Shown in pieces: positions 16,932-25,954 of a stretch of 64,000 nucleotides of DNA. The number at the start of each line of letters is the position of its first letter. The stretch's first letter is position 1. This DNA comes from GCA-2733415 sp965178635 (GTDB lineage Bacteria; Bacteroidota; Bacteroidia; Flavobacteriales; Flavobacteriaceae). The notes under the pieces are model-generated. The model searched no databases. It worked only from the letters and a program-made list of their open reading frames with translations, and was not told where the DNA came from. The stretch is taken from NCBI GenBank assembly GCA_965178635.1, contig CBCXVT010000030.1, positions 62,001 to 126,000 of the forward strand, given 5' to 3'. A program made the translations under genes and the position numbers.

Positions 16932-18746
16932 TTATTTTTTTAACATACTAATCAATAATTCATTTTGCCTTTTTAATTCACTTACAGACTTCTTTAAAAC
17001 CTCAATTTGTTCTTGTTGTTCTTGAATAGCTTTTACAGTTACAGGTATAATTTCTGAATACCTAACTCCTAACTTGCTGTTTTTAACTCTTGTATAATCA
17101 TGTGGATTAGCTTCATCTAATATTTTCCAGGTATGAGTTTTTACAACTTCGGGCATGATTTCTAAAAGTTGTTGTGCAGAAAAACCAAGATGAGTTTCTT
17201 TTTGATTGTTAGGTATTGTTGTCTGTCTTAGTTTATTATTTTTCCATTGGTATGAAATTGTATTTAACTTCATTAATGTTGTTAGACCATGATTTAGTGG
17301 TTTAATATTATTTTTTAGTGTCATATCTGAACTAACGGTTGGAGCGTTAGATAAGTACAGATCCATCCACCTGTTATCTGACGAACCTAAACTCAAGGCG
17401 TCATCAATTAATGGTAAAAAATTGTCACTAGATGCAATTGACGCTTCAACATCAACAAAATATTCTAATGAACCGACTCCGGTAGTTGTCCCTCTACTTG
17501 TTCCGTTGTAGTTACTAGTTAAGTATTCTATTGTTGTGCTATTTGTGTCTACAGTATATGTTGCGCCAGCATCCCAAGGTGTTGTGTTGTGGCCAAATTT
17601 TACAACATCTTCATCGTCATCTACATATAACATGTTTGTTTTTCCGGAACTACTTACATTAAAAGCAAATCCAGTAGCTCCAATGGTTGTATCTTCTGTT
17701 AAAGTACCGCCTAGCTTTACAATTCCAGTAGCTTCATTTAAACCATTTGTGAAAGAATACGTTCCACTACCGCCTCCTCCAGTGCTTGGTTGCCAAGTTC
17801 CGTTACCATTAGCATCAGAAGTTAAAACGTAACCATTTTGTTCTTGACCGTCTTCAAGTCTGAAAACATATGTTCCTGGTGCTGAAACGCTAGCTTCAGT
17901 AACTAATACATCATCTACAGTGACTCCTAAATCATTATCTCCAATATATTGAAATTTCAAAGAGTAATTGTTTCCAGCTACCACGGTATGATTTCCAGTG
18001 TATGAAGTGTCTGCATCTGTAGTTAGATTTATTAACGTTGCTACAGATGTTGCTGTAGTTTCATTATATAGCGTTACAGTAAAACTATCTGTTCCTGAAT
18101 AATCTTCATAGCCATAATTAAATGATATGTCTACTGAAGTCGTTGTTGGTGTGAAGTTTCCTTCCGTCATGGTTTGGTCTTGAACACAGGAAAAACTATA
18201 TCTAATATATGCTCTGTTTCCTGTACAGGCTGTGCAATCTCCGAATGTAGGAGCGCTGTCAATATGCCAAATATTTGGAGATGTTGTACAGCCGTTTCCT
18301 GCATTTAATGTATTTGTAATTCCTCCTGATGAGAAATCGTTTGAATATAAAGTTGTGGTTCCACTTGATGCTGGTACTGTTGTGCCAGTAATATGAAATT
18401 TTGCTGTAGGTGTAGTATTACCAACGCCAATATTCCCTGTGTTGGCATTGTACATGTCTGTGCCAGAAACTGTCCAATCTGTATCAGCACCAAAAGTTGT
18501 CCAAACACTTCCGTTATAAAACCAAAAACCAGTGGTGCCGTCTGTTTGATAAATTAATAGTCCAGTTGCGGGTGTAGCAATAGCATTTCTTTCTGCTAAT
18601 GTCATTCTTGGAACGAGTAATCCTCTTTCCGTATCCGTAATGTCTAATGCAGCACTTGGGTCAGGTGTAGTAGTTCAAATTCCTACTTGTGCAAAAGACA
18701 GTGTACAAGTAACAAAAAGTGTCAGTAATGTAATTTTTTTAGTCAT
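16932..18746 (-). pseudogene. Secreted tail-fiber/S74 chaperone-domain protein, interrupted by TGA
   Basis: The complete reading frame runs from ATG 18746 to 16932 (605 codons including both stops). Residues 1-20 form a signal peptide ending SFAQ. Codon 24 (18675-18677) is TGA where relatives have glycine in the VGIGT motif; a single G-to-T change explains it. After the stop the frame continues with PSAALDITDTERGLLVPRM, a beta-rich middle region, and a C-terminal S74 intramolecular chaperone (SDMTLKNNIKPL, with the catalytic-type Ser and Lys), ending in a coiled coil. Translation restarting at 18605 would lack the signal peptide. The gene is either inactivated or carries a sequencing error. 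Confidence 0.85.
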
Positions 18747-18910
18747 TTAACTATAATATTTTCGGGTTAACATTGGTTAATATTTTCGCGAATATATTGT
18801 AGAGAAATCAAAGAAGAAAATCAATGTTCATGTTTTCGATAAACACTTTAAAGAATCGATTAAATGCTGTTTTATAGTTGTAAAAAAGTCACTTTATGTT
18901 GTAAGGGTAT

Positions 18911-18945
18911 AAAAAAAAACGCCTTAATATAAATTAAGACGTTTT
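18911..18945 (-). terminator. Terminator after the reductase/small-protein operon
   Basis: Arms at 18917-18928 and 18933-18944 (core ACGCCTTAAT / ATTAAGACGT, one G-U type mismatch), followed on the minus strand by a run of nine T. It ends the leftward unit that begins at 20245. The rest of 18747-18962 is AT-rich and holds only the upstream region of the S74 gene. Confidence 0.8.
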
Positions 18946-18962
18946 GTAAGACTATATTTTAT

Positions 18963-19169
18963 TTATACTGGAATCCATTTTATTTTTTCTAAAGTACAAA
19001 TTTCATCAATTAACTCTCTGTTATTTAGATCAAACTTGTATTTGTGATATCCTGTCTCTGAATCCAAAAATGAAGGTAGTGTTTGAAATTTGATGTTTTT
19101 ATCAAATAAAAGATGCTCAAAAATAATACTATCTGATACTTTTATTAATAATGTAAAGCTATTCGTCAT
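18963..19169 (-). CDS. Small conserved-looking hypothetical protein (68 aa)
   Basis: A 68-residue soluble protein with no signal peptide and no recognised domain. It has a mix of charged and aromatic residues (FLDSETGYHKYKFDL in the middle) and ends KIKWIPV. It lies 14 bases after the iron-sulfur reductase gene and before a clear terminator, so it is probably co-transcribed with it. I do not recognise the family. The compact operon position and codon usage like its neighbours support it as a real gene rather than a chance frame. Confidence 0.6.
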   Translation of the reverse strand: MTNSFTLLIKVSDSIIFEHLLFDKNIKFQTLPSFLDSETGYHKYKFDLNNRELIDEICTLEKIKWIPV

Positions 19170-19183
19170 GTGGTTATTAATGT

Positions 19184-20245
19184 TTACACGTCATCAAAAT
19201 CAATTTTTAATGTTGCGCTTTTCGGGATAGCTTGGCATGCTAAAGTGATGCCTTCTTTAATTTCATCATCTGTTAAAATAGAGTTTTTTAACAACTGTAC
19301 TTCTCCTTCGGTTACTAAACACATGCATGAACTACATACGCCTCCTTGACAAGAATATGGTGCGTCAATTCCGTTTTTTAAAGCAGCATCCAATAAGGTT
19401 TCGTCTTGCTTTATGGTAACAGTTGTTTCTTCGTCATCAACTACCACTGTCATTTGAGCAGAGCCTGTAAACTCCTTTGACGATTCTGCTTTTGGGGTTT
19501 CAGAAGTTGATGATGTGAACAGCTCATAATGAATTTGATTCTTTACAATATGATTGTGTTGTAATTCATCAGAAACAAGGTTAATCATCTCTTCCGGACC
19601 ACACAAATAGAAACTATCAAAGGTTGTTGATTTATGTTTGTTTTGTAAAATATAATTGACTTTTTCTTTGTCAATTCGTCCAAATAATGCTTCAGATTCG
19701 TTAGCTTTTGTGTAGGTGTAGTACAAAAAGAAACGTCCGAAATAATCTTTTTTCAACGCATTTAATTCATTATGAAAAATAGTGTTTTCTGATGATTTAT
19801 TACCGTACATTAATACAAATGAACTTTTAGATTCATTTTTTAAAACATCTTTTATCATAGCTATTACTGGTGTAATACCACTACCAGCTACAAAAGCACC
19901 ATAAGTTTTTTTGTTATCCTTATCAGTGTTTAATAGAAATTTTCCTTCGGGAATAGCAACGTCTAAATGTTCACCTTCTTTTAGAATAGTATTGGCGTAA
20001 GTTGAAAATACACCATATTTAATCTGTTTTACAGCAACCCTTAATTCTCCTGAATTAGGAGTTGAACAAATTGAGTAAGAACGTCTGATCTCTTTTCCAT
20101 TTATGTTTGTTCTGAATGTTAAATATTGCCCTGGTATAAATGTAAAATCTTGTTTTAAGTCTTCAGGAATATTAAAGCTTATTGAAACTGTATCTGAAGT
20201 TTCTCGTCTAATGTTTTTTATGCTAAGTGAGTGAAATCTCCCCAT
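19184..20245 (-). CDS. Flavin/2Fe-2S oxidoreductase (PaaE-like ferredoxin reductase)
   Basis: A 353-residue fusion of a ferredoxin-NADP reductase module and a C-terminal plant-type ferredoxin. The FAD-binding motif RRSYS is at residues 54-58, and the NAD(P)-binding loop GSGITPV follows near residue 118. Cluster ligands are C299, C304, C307 and C337 (CX4CX2CX29C). Such proteins pass electrons from NADPH to an oxygenase; PaaE of phenylacetate degradation is the best-known relative. No paa gene lies nearby, so the partner here is unknown and the annotation should stay generic. Confidence 0.88.
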   Translation of the reverse strand: MGRFHSLSIKNIRRETSDTVSISFNIPEDLKQDFTFIPGQYLTFRTNINGKEIRRSYSICSTPNSGELRVAVKQIKYGVFSTYANTILKEGEHLDVAIPEGKFLLNTDKDNKKTYGAFVAGSGITPVIAMIKDVLKNESKSSFVLMYGNKSSENTIFHNELNALKKDYFGRFFLYYTYTKANESEALFGRIDKEKVNYILQNKHKSTTFDSFYLCGPEEMINLVSDELQHNHIVKNQIHYELFTSSTSETPKAESSKEFTGSAQMTVVVDDEETTVTIKQDETLLDAALKNGIDAPYSCQGGVCSSCMCLVTEGEVQLLKNSILTDDEIKEGITLACQAIPKSATLKIDFDDV

Positions 20246-20328
20246 AATAATCTAGTTCTTTTGTCAAAAATATAAAATCGTTTGGCACTAATTGAGTTAT
20301 TTGCTATAAAATAATACCCAAGAAAATT

Positions 20329-20356
20329 ACATACATAAATTATTTATGTATGTTTG
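20329..20356 (+). promoter_or_regulatory. 25-bp perfect palindrome overlapping the padR promoter
   Basis: Arms ACATACATAAAT (20329-20340) and ATTTATGTATGT (20342-20353) form a perfect inverted repeat around a single T. Its right end overlaps a -7 box TATGTTTG (20349-20356), 17 bases before the PadR-family ATG. A dimeric regulator bound here would block the promoter, and PadR proteins commonly autoregulate through such dyads. Operator function is inferred. Confidence 0.7.
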
Positions 20357-20373
20357 TGAGAGAAATTTGAACA

Positions 20374-20712
20374 ATGAGTAATTCAAGATTATACAAAGGG
20401 AGCTTAACCACTATCATCTTAAAATTGTTATCTGAACACAATAAAATGTATGGTTATGAAATCACGCAAAAAGTAAAAGCACTTACAAATGGTGAGTTGG
20501 CTATAACCGAAGGAGCGTTATATCCGGCTCTACATAAACTAGAAGCAGAAGGGGTTTTGGAAGTTGAGGTAATGCGGGTTGATAACAGGTTACGTAAATA
20601 CTATAAGTTGACAGAAAAAGGAGAGACAGAAACTATTAATAAATTAGAAGAATTAGAAGCTTATATTAAAAATATGCAGGTACTGTTTAACCCTAAATTT
20701 GGTTTGGAATAA
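20374..20712 (+). CDS. PadR-family transcriptional regulator
   Basis: A 112-residue winged-helix protein of the short PadR subfamily. The conserved pieces are the N-terminal GSLTTIILKLLSEHNKMYGYEI, the recognition-helix region ITEGALYPALHKLEAEGVLE, and the wing with RKYYKLTEKG. Short PadR proteins dimerise and repress promoters, often in response to small molecules or membrane stress. A 25-bp palindrome lies at its own promoter. The following membrane-protein gene starts two bases after its stop, the usual arrangement for a PadR/membrane-protein pair. Confidence 0.92.
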   Translation: MSNSRLYKGSLTTIILKLLSEHNKMYGYEITQKVKALTNGELAITEGALYPALHKLEAEGVLEVEVMRVDNRLRKYYKLTEKGETETINKLEELEAYIKNMQVLFNPKFGLE

Positions 20713-20713
20713 G

Positions 20714-21487
20714 ATGAGACTATCTAAAGAAGAACTACAGTTTATTGATACGTATTTAGTAAATTCTGATGTCAATTATATTGATGTGCGTTTAGAACTC
20801 ACAGACCATATTGCTACTGATATAGAGCAAGAGTTAGAAGGGCAAACCACTCGAACATTTTACGATGCTTTTAAGGATTATATGATTCGTCATAAAAAGG
20901 ATCTTATGAAAAATTGTGAAGTACAGAAAACAAAATTAAGAGATAAAATTGTTATGAAATTTTTGAAAAGTTTTATCTCACTAGAGGTGTTATTTCTAGT
21001 ATTTCTGTCCACATTACTGATTAACACGTTCAATATTATTAATTATCAAGAGTACTTTATAAGAATCAATTTTGGGCTGTTAATTTTTGCTTTAATAAGT
21101 TATTACACTGTCTTTTATAGAACTCGAAAAACAAGTGTTGGTAGTAGTTTATTGAGTTTGGTTGCTATTTGTTATTATATAATAATTTATGTAAAAAACC
21201 CACTAGACCTTTTTTTTATAATTCCAATAATAACGAGTGGTTATTTGATTTTTAAGCGAATTAAGTATAAGGTTGATGAAACATGGCGGATAGTTTTGAT
21301 TGTTTTGACTGTAGTTTTGTTATTCCCGTTATTCTTTTGGTTTGATAGTTGGTCACAACAATTTGTGACAGATAAAATTTTAGTAGGGTATTTTTTCTTG
21401 CAATTAATTATATGGTGCATGTTATTTAAAGTCTTATTGCGTTACAAATTTGAATTAGACAAAAAGTTTGAAGTTATTTTTAGGTAA
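20714..21487 (+). CDS. Membrane protein co-transcribed with padR
   Basis: A 257-residue protein with a soluble N-terminal domain of about 85 residues (MRLSKEELQFIDTYL; YIDVRLELTDHIATDIEQEL) and then about six membrane helices. ATG 20714 is chosen over the TTG at 20699 because it lies directly after the PadR stop. The N-terminal part, with a helix for membrane-proximal regulation, resembles the small DUF1700/DUF1129-type membrane partners often paired with PadR regulators, but I cannot assign a family with certainty. Confidence 0.75.
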   Translation: MRLSKEELQFIDTYLVNSDVNYIDVRLELTDHIATDIEQELEGQTTRTFYDAFKDYMIRHKKDLMKNCEVQKTKLRDKIVMKFLKSFISLEVLFLVFLSTLLINTFNIINYQEYFIRINFGLLIFALISYYTVFYRTRKTSVGSSLLSLVAICYYIIIYVKNPLDLFFIIPIITSGYLIFKRIKYKVDETWRIVLIVLTVVLLFPLFFWFDSWSQQFVTDKILVGYFFLQLIIWCMLFKVLLRYKFELDKKFEVIFR

Positions 21488-21560
21488 ATAAAACACAACG
21501 GTAATGTAAATAATTGTTTTTCAGTTAGATATTAGGTATCTTTAATGAGGTAAGTTACTG

Positions 21561-21577
21561 GTCAGACGGTAATTAAA
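21561..21577 (+). repeat. Left arm of a 17-bp inverted repeat flanking the DUF2059 gene
   Basis: GTCAGACGGTAATTAAA. Its reverse complement recurs at 22035-22051 with one mismatch. The pair brackets the gene at 21602-22009. Confidence 0.55.
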
Positions 21578-21601
21578 CATCATTAATAATTCAAAGAAAA
21601 T

Positions 21602-22009
21602 ATGAAAAAAATTATGTTAATAAGTGCGTTTTTGGTGGCTTTTACTACCTATGCACAAGGGGATTCAGCGTATAAAAATACAGCATTAGAGTTTGTGAAA
21701 ATTTCAAATGATACTGAAATGTTTAATACAGCAATAGATCAATTAGGAAAAGAAGTTTTAGATGCAAAAAAAGAAGAGTTTAGATCTGAAGCTAAAAAAA
21801 CATTAGACAAGCTATACACCAATATGGCTGAGTTGTTTATGGAAGAGTTTACGCATACTGAATTGAAAGACTTGATAGCGTTTTACAAAACAAATTTAGG
21901 TAAAAAACTAGCGGTTAAACAAACCACTATAAGTCAAAAAGCAATGAAACTAGGTGTGCTTTGGGGGAGTGAAGTTCAAATGATTTCAAAAAAATACAGT
22001 GCTCAGTAA
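21602..22009 (+). CDS. Secreted DUF2059-domain protein
   Basis: A 135-residue protein with a typical signal peptide (MKKIMLISAFLVAFTTYAQG, cleavage likely after TYA or YAQ) and a helical domain. The segment TELKDLIAFYKTNLGKKLAVKQ matches DUF2059, a family of periplasmic or secreted helical proteins of unknown function. Length is typical of single-domain members. It stands alone between the PadR operon and sprE, framed by 17-bp inverted repeats at 21561-21577 and 22035-22051, which might be regulatory or the ends of a small mobile unit. Confidence 0.8.
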   Translation: MKKIMLISAFLVAFTTYAQGDSAYKNTALEFVKISNDTEMFNTAIDQLGKEVLDAKKEEFRSEAKKTLDKLYTNMAELFMEEFTHTELKDLIAFYKTNLGKKLAVKQTTISQKAMKLGVLWGSEVQMISKKYSAQ

Positions 22010-22034
22010 TTTGAGTAAAAATAAATTAACCAAA

Positions 22035-22051
22035 TTTAATTAACGTCTGAC
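22035..22051 (-). repeat. Right arm of the 17-bp inverted repeat
   Basis: TTTAATTAACGTCTGAC is the reverse complement of 21561-21577 with one mismatch. The remaining intergenic stretch to 22274 is AT-rich; a short ACACC/GGTGT dyad (about 22118-22137) is the only other structure seen. Confidence 0.55.
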
Positions 22052-22274
22052 GGGTATTACTTATACTGATCCAAGAGTTTATATATAAACAAAAACATCA
22101 TATTCCTAAAACACACCCTGAATATAATTTGGTGTAAGTTAGTGAGTGATTTACAGTCTATTTCATCTTTTCGTTTTTTACTCGCGCTTTTTCAAACAAA
22201 AACGTATTTTTACATCTTAATAGATACTAAACCACATCAGTTTTAGTTATGTATTAGGATAAAAACGATAGATT

Positions 22275-24821
22275 TTGAATAAAAAAACAAATCATATAAT
22301 AACAATTCTTTTTTTGGTTGCAGTATTGGTAAGCTGTTCGCGTAAAAAAGATAAATTTATTAACCGGTCATTTCATGCCATGTCAACAAAATACAATGTG
22401 TTGTATAATGGTAACTTGGCTTTTGAATCTGGTAAAAACGGACTAATAGAATCGTTTAAAGATGATTACTGGCAAATACTTCCTGTAGAACGTATGCGTG
22501 TGAGTGAAGAAATATTTCTTCCTGGAGCTAATAAAAACGCTGACTTTGAACGTGCAGAAGAAAAGGCGGTAAAAGCTATTCAGAAACACGGTATGAATAT
22601 TCGCGGAAAAGAAAAGAATCCGCAAACAGATGAGGCATATTTGCTACTTGGTAAAGCACGTTATTTTGATCAGCGTTTTGTACCAGCGTTAGAGGCGTTC
22701 AATTATATTTTATACAAGCACCCAACAAGTGATAAAATAAATCATGCAAAAATCTGGAGAGAAAAGGTAAATATTCGATTAGAAAACACAGAGCTTGCTA
22801 TTGCTAATTTAAAGCGTTTAATTGAAAAAGAAGACTTGAATGATCAAGATATTTCAGATGCAAATGCGATGTTGGCACAGGCGTATATCAATAATAAACA
22901 TTTAGACAGTGCTATAGCGCCTATTAAACTTGCGGTTTCATTCACTAAAAATAAAGAGATTAGAGGGCGGTTAGGTATTATTAAAGGGCAATTGTATAAC
23001 AAGCTTGGTTATAAGGATAGCGCAAATGTTGCATTTGATGAAATTATCAAGCTAAAGCGTAAAACCTTATGGGTCTATTACGTAAACGCTCAAGTAGCAA
23101 AAGCTAGAAATTTTGATTTTGAAAACGGGGATAAATTAGCTTATTCAGAGTATTTAACAGAGCTTTCTGAGGACAGAGAATATAGGTCGTATTTAGACAA
23201 GGTTTATAACTTAATGGCGGTATATCATCAGAATGTCACATCAGATTCTATAGCAACAGAATACTATAACAAATCAATAAAAAGCGCAACTTCGGATGAT
23301 TATTTACAATCGTTAAATTACAGAGCAATTGCAGAATTTGAATTTGACGCAACAAACTACAAATCAGCTGGCGCTTATTTTGATAGTACTATGACAAAAT
23401 TAAAGCCCAAAAGTAAGGAGTTTCGTTTGTTTAAAAAGAAACGTGATAATTTAGAAGATGTCATTACTTATGAAGATTTAGCAAAGCGTAATGATAGTAT
23501 TTTAAGACTGTTAAATTATACTGAAGATGAGCGTTTGGCTTATTTTACAAAACACATTGCAAATTTAAAAACTCAAGATTCACTTAAAAAAGCTAAGGAG
23601 GCAGAAAAATTATTATCATCTGTGGCTTCAAACGGAACTCAACTGAATGGTAAAGGTAAGCAATCAAGAGCATCAGTGTTTTATTTTTATAATCCAACAA
23701 CTGTCGCATATGGAAAAGTAGAGTTTAGAAAAATTTGGGGCGATAGAATTTTAGAAGATAATTGGCGTAGAAGTGATAAAGGGGTAGCAATTACAGAAGC
23801 AGATTCTGATGCTTCAAAAACTGACTCAACTGATGTAGAAAATAAAATAGATGACATTTATACTACGGAGTATTATGTGTCACAATTACCAACGTCTCCA
23901 AAACAAAAAGACAGCATTGTTGGGAAGCGAAATTTCGCATATTACCAGTTAGGACTTATTTATAAACAGAAATTTAAAGAATATGACTTGGCGAGTAAAC
24001 GTTTAGAGAAATTGGTGAGTTTTAATCCGAGTGAACGTTTAGCATTGCCTGCAAAATACCAGTTGTATAAAATTTATACAGAATTAGAAAGCGGTAAAAA
24101 AGAAACAGTTAAACAAGATATTTTTTCTAATTACCCAACATCACGCTATGCTGAAATTTTAAGAAACCCAGATGCTACACTGTCATTTGCAGAAGGAAGT
24201 CCAAAAGCGGTTTACGAACGTTTGTTTAAGCAGTTTGAAACTCAAGAGTTTGAGTTTGTGGCGCAAGAATTGGAAAAATACATCACTCAGTTTGATGGTG
24301 ACCAGATGTTGCCAAAATTTGAATTGCTTAAGGCAATAGTTTTAGGGAAAATGAATGGCTTTGAGGCTTATAGAAAACAAGTGAGTTACGTGGCTTTAAA
24401 TTACCCGAATACAGAAGAAGGGAAGAGTGCACAGCAAATGTTGGCTACAGCTATACCTGTAATGTCAAATCAAAAACTTGGAGATAATTCTCTGAGTAAA
24501 AGCTATAAATTAGTTTATGTGTTTGATAAAAAATCTGAGGCAATTCAGCTGACAAAGGAAGGATTAGAGAAAGCGCTAATAGATACTCGAAAGGAATATT
24601 TAAAAGTATCGTTAGATTACTATAATAAAGAAAAAACATTTGTAGTTATTCATGGATTTATCACCCAAGAAGTTGCTGCAAATTTCCATTTATTTTTAGA
24701 AGAAAATAAAAAGAAATATATGCCAGGTAAAGAATTTGTAATTCCATCATCTGATAATTATAAAGTCATACAAGTGCATAAAAAACTAACTGAATTTAAA
24801 AATACTAAAACCCCAAAGTAA
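22275..24821 (+). CDS. sprE: T9SS/gliding motility TPR lipoprotein SprE (PorW-like)
   Basis: An 848-residue lipoprotein. The type II signal peptide ends in the lipobox VLVSC (C21), so the protein is anchored in the outer membrane. Conserved N-terminal features are KKDKFINRSFHAMSTKYNVLYNG and a long array of TPR-like helical repeats (about residues 100-400 and 545-700). This layout and its place upstream of bactofilin and the atp operon match SprE of Flavobacterium johnsoniae, the homologue of PorW, which links T9SS components and is needed for secretion and gliding. The start is TTG, preferred because it gives a complete signal peptide directly. Confidence 0.82.
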   Translation: MNKKTNHIITILFLVAVLVSCSRKKDKFINRSFHAMSTKYNVLYNGNLAFESGKNGLIESFKDDYWQILPVERMRVSEEIFLPGANKNADFERAEEKAVKAIQKHGMNIRGKEKNPQTDEAYLLLGKARYFDQRFVPALEAFNYILYKHPTSDKINHAKIWREKVNIRLENTELAIANLKRLIEKEDLNDQDISDANAMLAQAYINNKHLDSAIAPIKLAVSFTKNKEIRGRLGIIKGQLYNKLGYKDSANVAFDEIIKLKRKTLWVYYVNAQVAKARNFDFENGDKLAYSEYLTELSEDREYRSYLDKVYNLMAVYHQNVTSDSIATEYYNKSIKSATSDDYLQSLNYRAIAEFEFDATNYKSAGAYFDSTMTKLKPKSKEFRLFKKKRDNLEDVITYEDLAKRNDSILRLLNYTEDERLAYFTKHIANLKTQDSLKKAKEAEKLLSSVASNGTQLNGKGKQSRASVFYFYNPTTVAYGKVEFRKIWGDRILEDNWRRSDKGVAITEADSDASKTDSTDVENKIDDIYTTEYYVSQLPTSPKQKDSIVGKRNFAYYQLGLIYKQKFKEYDLASKRLEKLVSFNPSERLALPAKYQLYKIYTELESGKKETVKQDIFSNYPTSRYAEILRNPDATLSFAEGSPKAVYERLFKQFETQEFEFVAQELEKYITQFDGDQMLPKFELLKAIVLGKMNGFEAYRKQVSYVALNYPNTEEGKSAQQMLATAIPVMSNQKLGDNSLSKSYKLVYVFDKKSEAIQLTKEGLEKALIDTRKEYLKVSLDYYNKEKTFVVIHGFITQEVAANFHLFLEENKKKYMPGKEFVIPSSDNYKVIQVHKKLTEFKNTKTPK

Positions 24822-24823
24822 GT

Positions 24824-25231
24824 ATGTTTTCAGATAATAAAAAAAAGGCAAGAACAACAACTGGTTCAAGCGCACAGCAAAATAGAATTATCCAAGGCAC
24901 AAAAATTATTGGAACTATAGTTTCGGAAGGTGGCTTAAGAATTGACGGAGAAGTAGAAGGTGATGTGAAAACTGTTGGCAAAGTAGTTTTGGGATCTACA
25001 GGAGTGATAAACGGAACATTGACTTGCGCAAGTGCTGATTTTGAGGGAGTATTTAAAGGAAAGCTGACAGTTAATGAAATGCTATCTTTACGTAGCACAT
25101 CTCAAGTAGAAGGGGAAGTGTTTATTAATAAGTTAACTGTAGAGCCTGGTGCAATGTTTAATGCAACCTGTACAATGGGTTCAGGTGTAAAGACGTTAAA
25201 TCCTAATTCTGGTGAAGAAAAAACCGCTTAA
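24824..25231 (+). CDS. Bactofilin (polymer-forming cytoskeletal protein)
   Basis: A 135-residue protein with the short parallel beta-helix of bactofilins: repeated GGLRIDGEVEGDV, GKVVLGSTGVINGTL, GVFKGKLTV and SQVEGEVFINKLTV units (about residues 25-110), with low-complexity polar tails. Bactofilins polymerise without nucleotide and organise local cell-envelope processes such as peptidoglycan remodelling or protein positioning. It starts two bases after sprE and overlaps the AtpZ/I-like gene by 20 bases, so it is translated in the same operon. Confidence 0.92.
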   Translation: MFSDNKKKARTTTGSSAQQNRIIQGTKIIGTIVSEGGLRIDGEVEGDVKTVGKVVLGSTGVINGTLTCASADFEGVFKGKLTVNEMLSLRSTSQVEGEVFINKLTVEPGAMFNATCTMGSGVKTLNPNSGEEKTA

Positions 25232-25430
25232 TAAATACGTCAGGTTTACAGGTATTGCCTTTCAGATGGGCGGAACTATCTATTTTGGTAGTTTGTTGGG
25301 CGAATGGTTAGATGGAAAGTTTCCGAATGAACATGAACTATATACCAAAATATGTACACTATTAGCTGTTTTTGGCGCGATGTTTTCCGTTATTCGTCAA
25401 GTTATAAAAATTACAAATCAAGATGATTAA
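25212..25430 (+). CDS. AtpZ/AtpI-like small membrane protein
   Basis: A 72-residue protein with two membrane helices (around residues 12-30 and 44-63) around a GEWLDGKFPNEH loop. This is the usual size and pattern of AtpZ/AtpI family proteins, which help assemble the c-ring of F-type ATPase or carry divalent cations. The GTG start lies inside the end of the bactofilin gene (20-base overlap) and its end overlaps the next gene by 8 bases. Position just upstream of atpB supports the call. Confidence 0.82.
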   Translation: MKKKPLNKYVRFTGIAFQMGGTIYFGSLLGEWLDGKFPNEHELYTKICTLLAVFGAMFSVIRQVIKITNQDD

Positions 25431-25809
25431 AAGAATTTTAGGATATTTAGCAATTGCGTGTCTTGCTTTTGCAATAGCATTTTTCATACATGACTATAGT
25501 TTGAACATGAAAGAACTGTATTTGTCATATTCATTACTATATGTCTATCTGTTTAATTTCATAGCATCGGTAATAATTTACACCTCTATCGAGGTTTTGG
25601 CTGAAAAATTACCAAGTCAGGCTGGTTATGGGTTTTTAGCTTGTGTGTTTCTTAAAATCGGATTTTTTGTAGTGTTGTTTCAAGACACCGTTTTTTCAGA
25701 AGTCAGATTAGAACTATATCAGCGTTTGTCATTAATAGTACCATTTTTCTTATTCATCATCATTGAATCAATCGCCATTGCGAAACTCTTAAACTCAAAA
25801 GAGTTTTAG
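25423..25809 (+). CDS. Four-helix membrane protein upstream of atpB (AtpI-like, DUF6168-type)
   Basis: A 128-residue protein with four predicted membrane helices and short loops. It takes the position of atpI in other F-ATPase operons, and I recall a flavobacterial family (DUF6168) found here, but sequence similarity to AtpI is not obvious by eye. The last helix carries ESIAIAKLL. Probably assists ATP synthase assembly. That is inferred only from its position between the AtpZ-like gene and atpB. Confidence 0.65.
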   Translation: MIKRILGYLAIACLAFAIAFFIHDYSLNMKELYLSYSLLYVYLFNFIASVIIYTSIEVLAEKLPSQAGYGFLACVFLKIGFFVVLFQDTVFSEVRLELYQRLSLIVPFFLFIIIESIAIAKLLNSKEF

Positions 25810-25881
25810 TTAAATTAAATAAGGAGTTGTTTCATGTGGTATTTGAAACAAGCCCCGAAAACAAACAAAATTAAAAAACCG

Positions 25882-25911
25882 TTTGTAGTTTTGATTTATT
25901 GTGTACCTTTG
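25882..25911 (+). promoter_or_regulatory. Promoter for atpB
   Basis: TTTG at 25882-25885 and TACCTTTG at 25904-25911, separated by 18 bases, match the Bacteroidota -33/-7 consensus. They lie in the 145-base gap before atpB, so the atp genes can be expressed apart from sprE and bactofilin. The leader is about 35 bases. Confidence 0.7.
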
Positions 25912-25954
25912 CACCGAAATTTAGAGAGCATAAATTTTATATAGTATATAAGGT

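Noticed and set aside
18675..18677. Selenocysteine decoding of the TGA in the S74 protein.
   Set aside because: The site is a glycine in relatives, no SECIS-like hairpin is seen just after it, and no selenoprotein chemistry would be expected in a structural fiber protein.
16932..18746. Prophage remnant because of the tail-fiber name.
   Set aside because: There are no other phage genes nearby. The VGIGT-type N terminus and signal peptide mark a chromosomal secreted flavobacterial protein that only shares the S74 chaperone.
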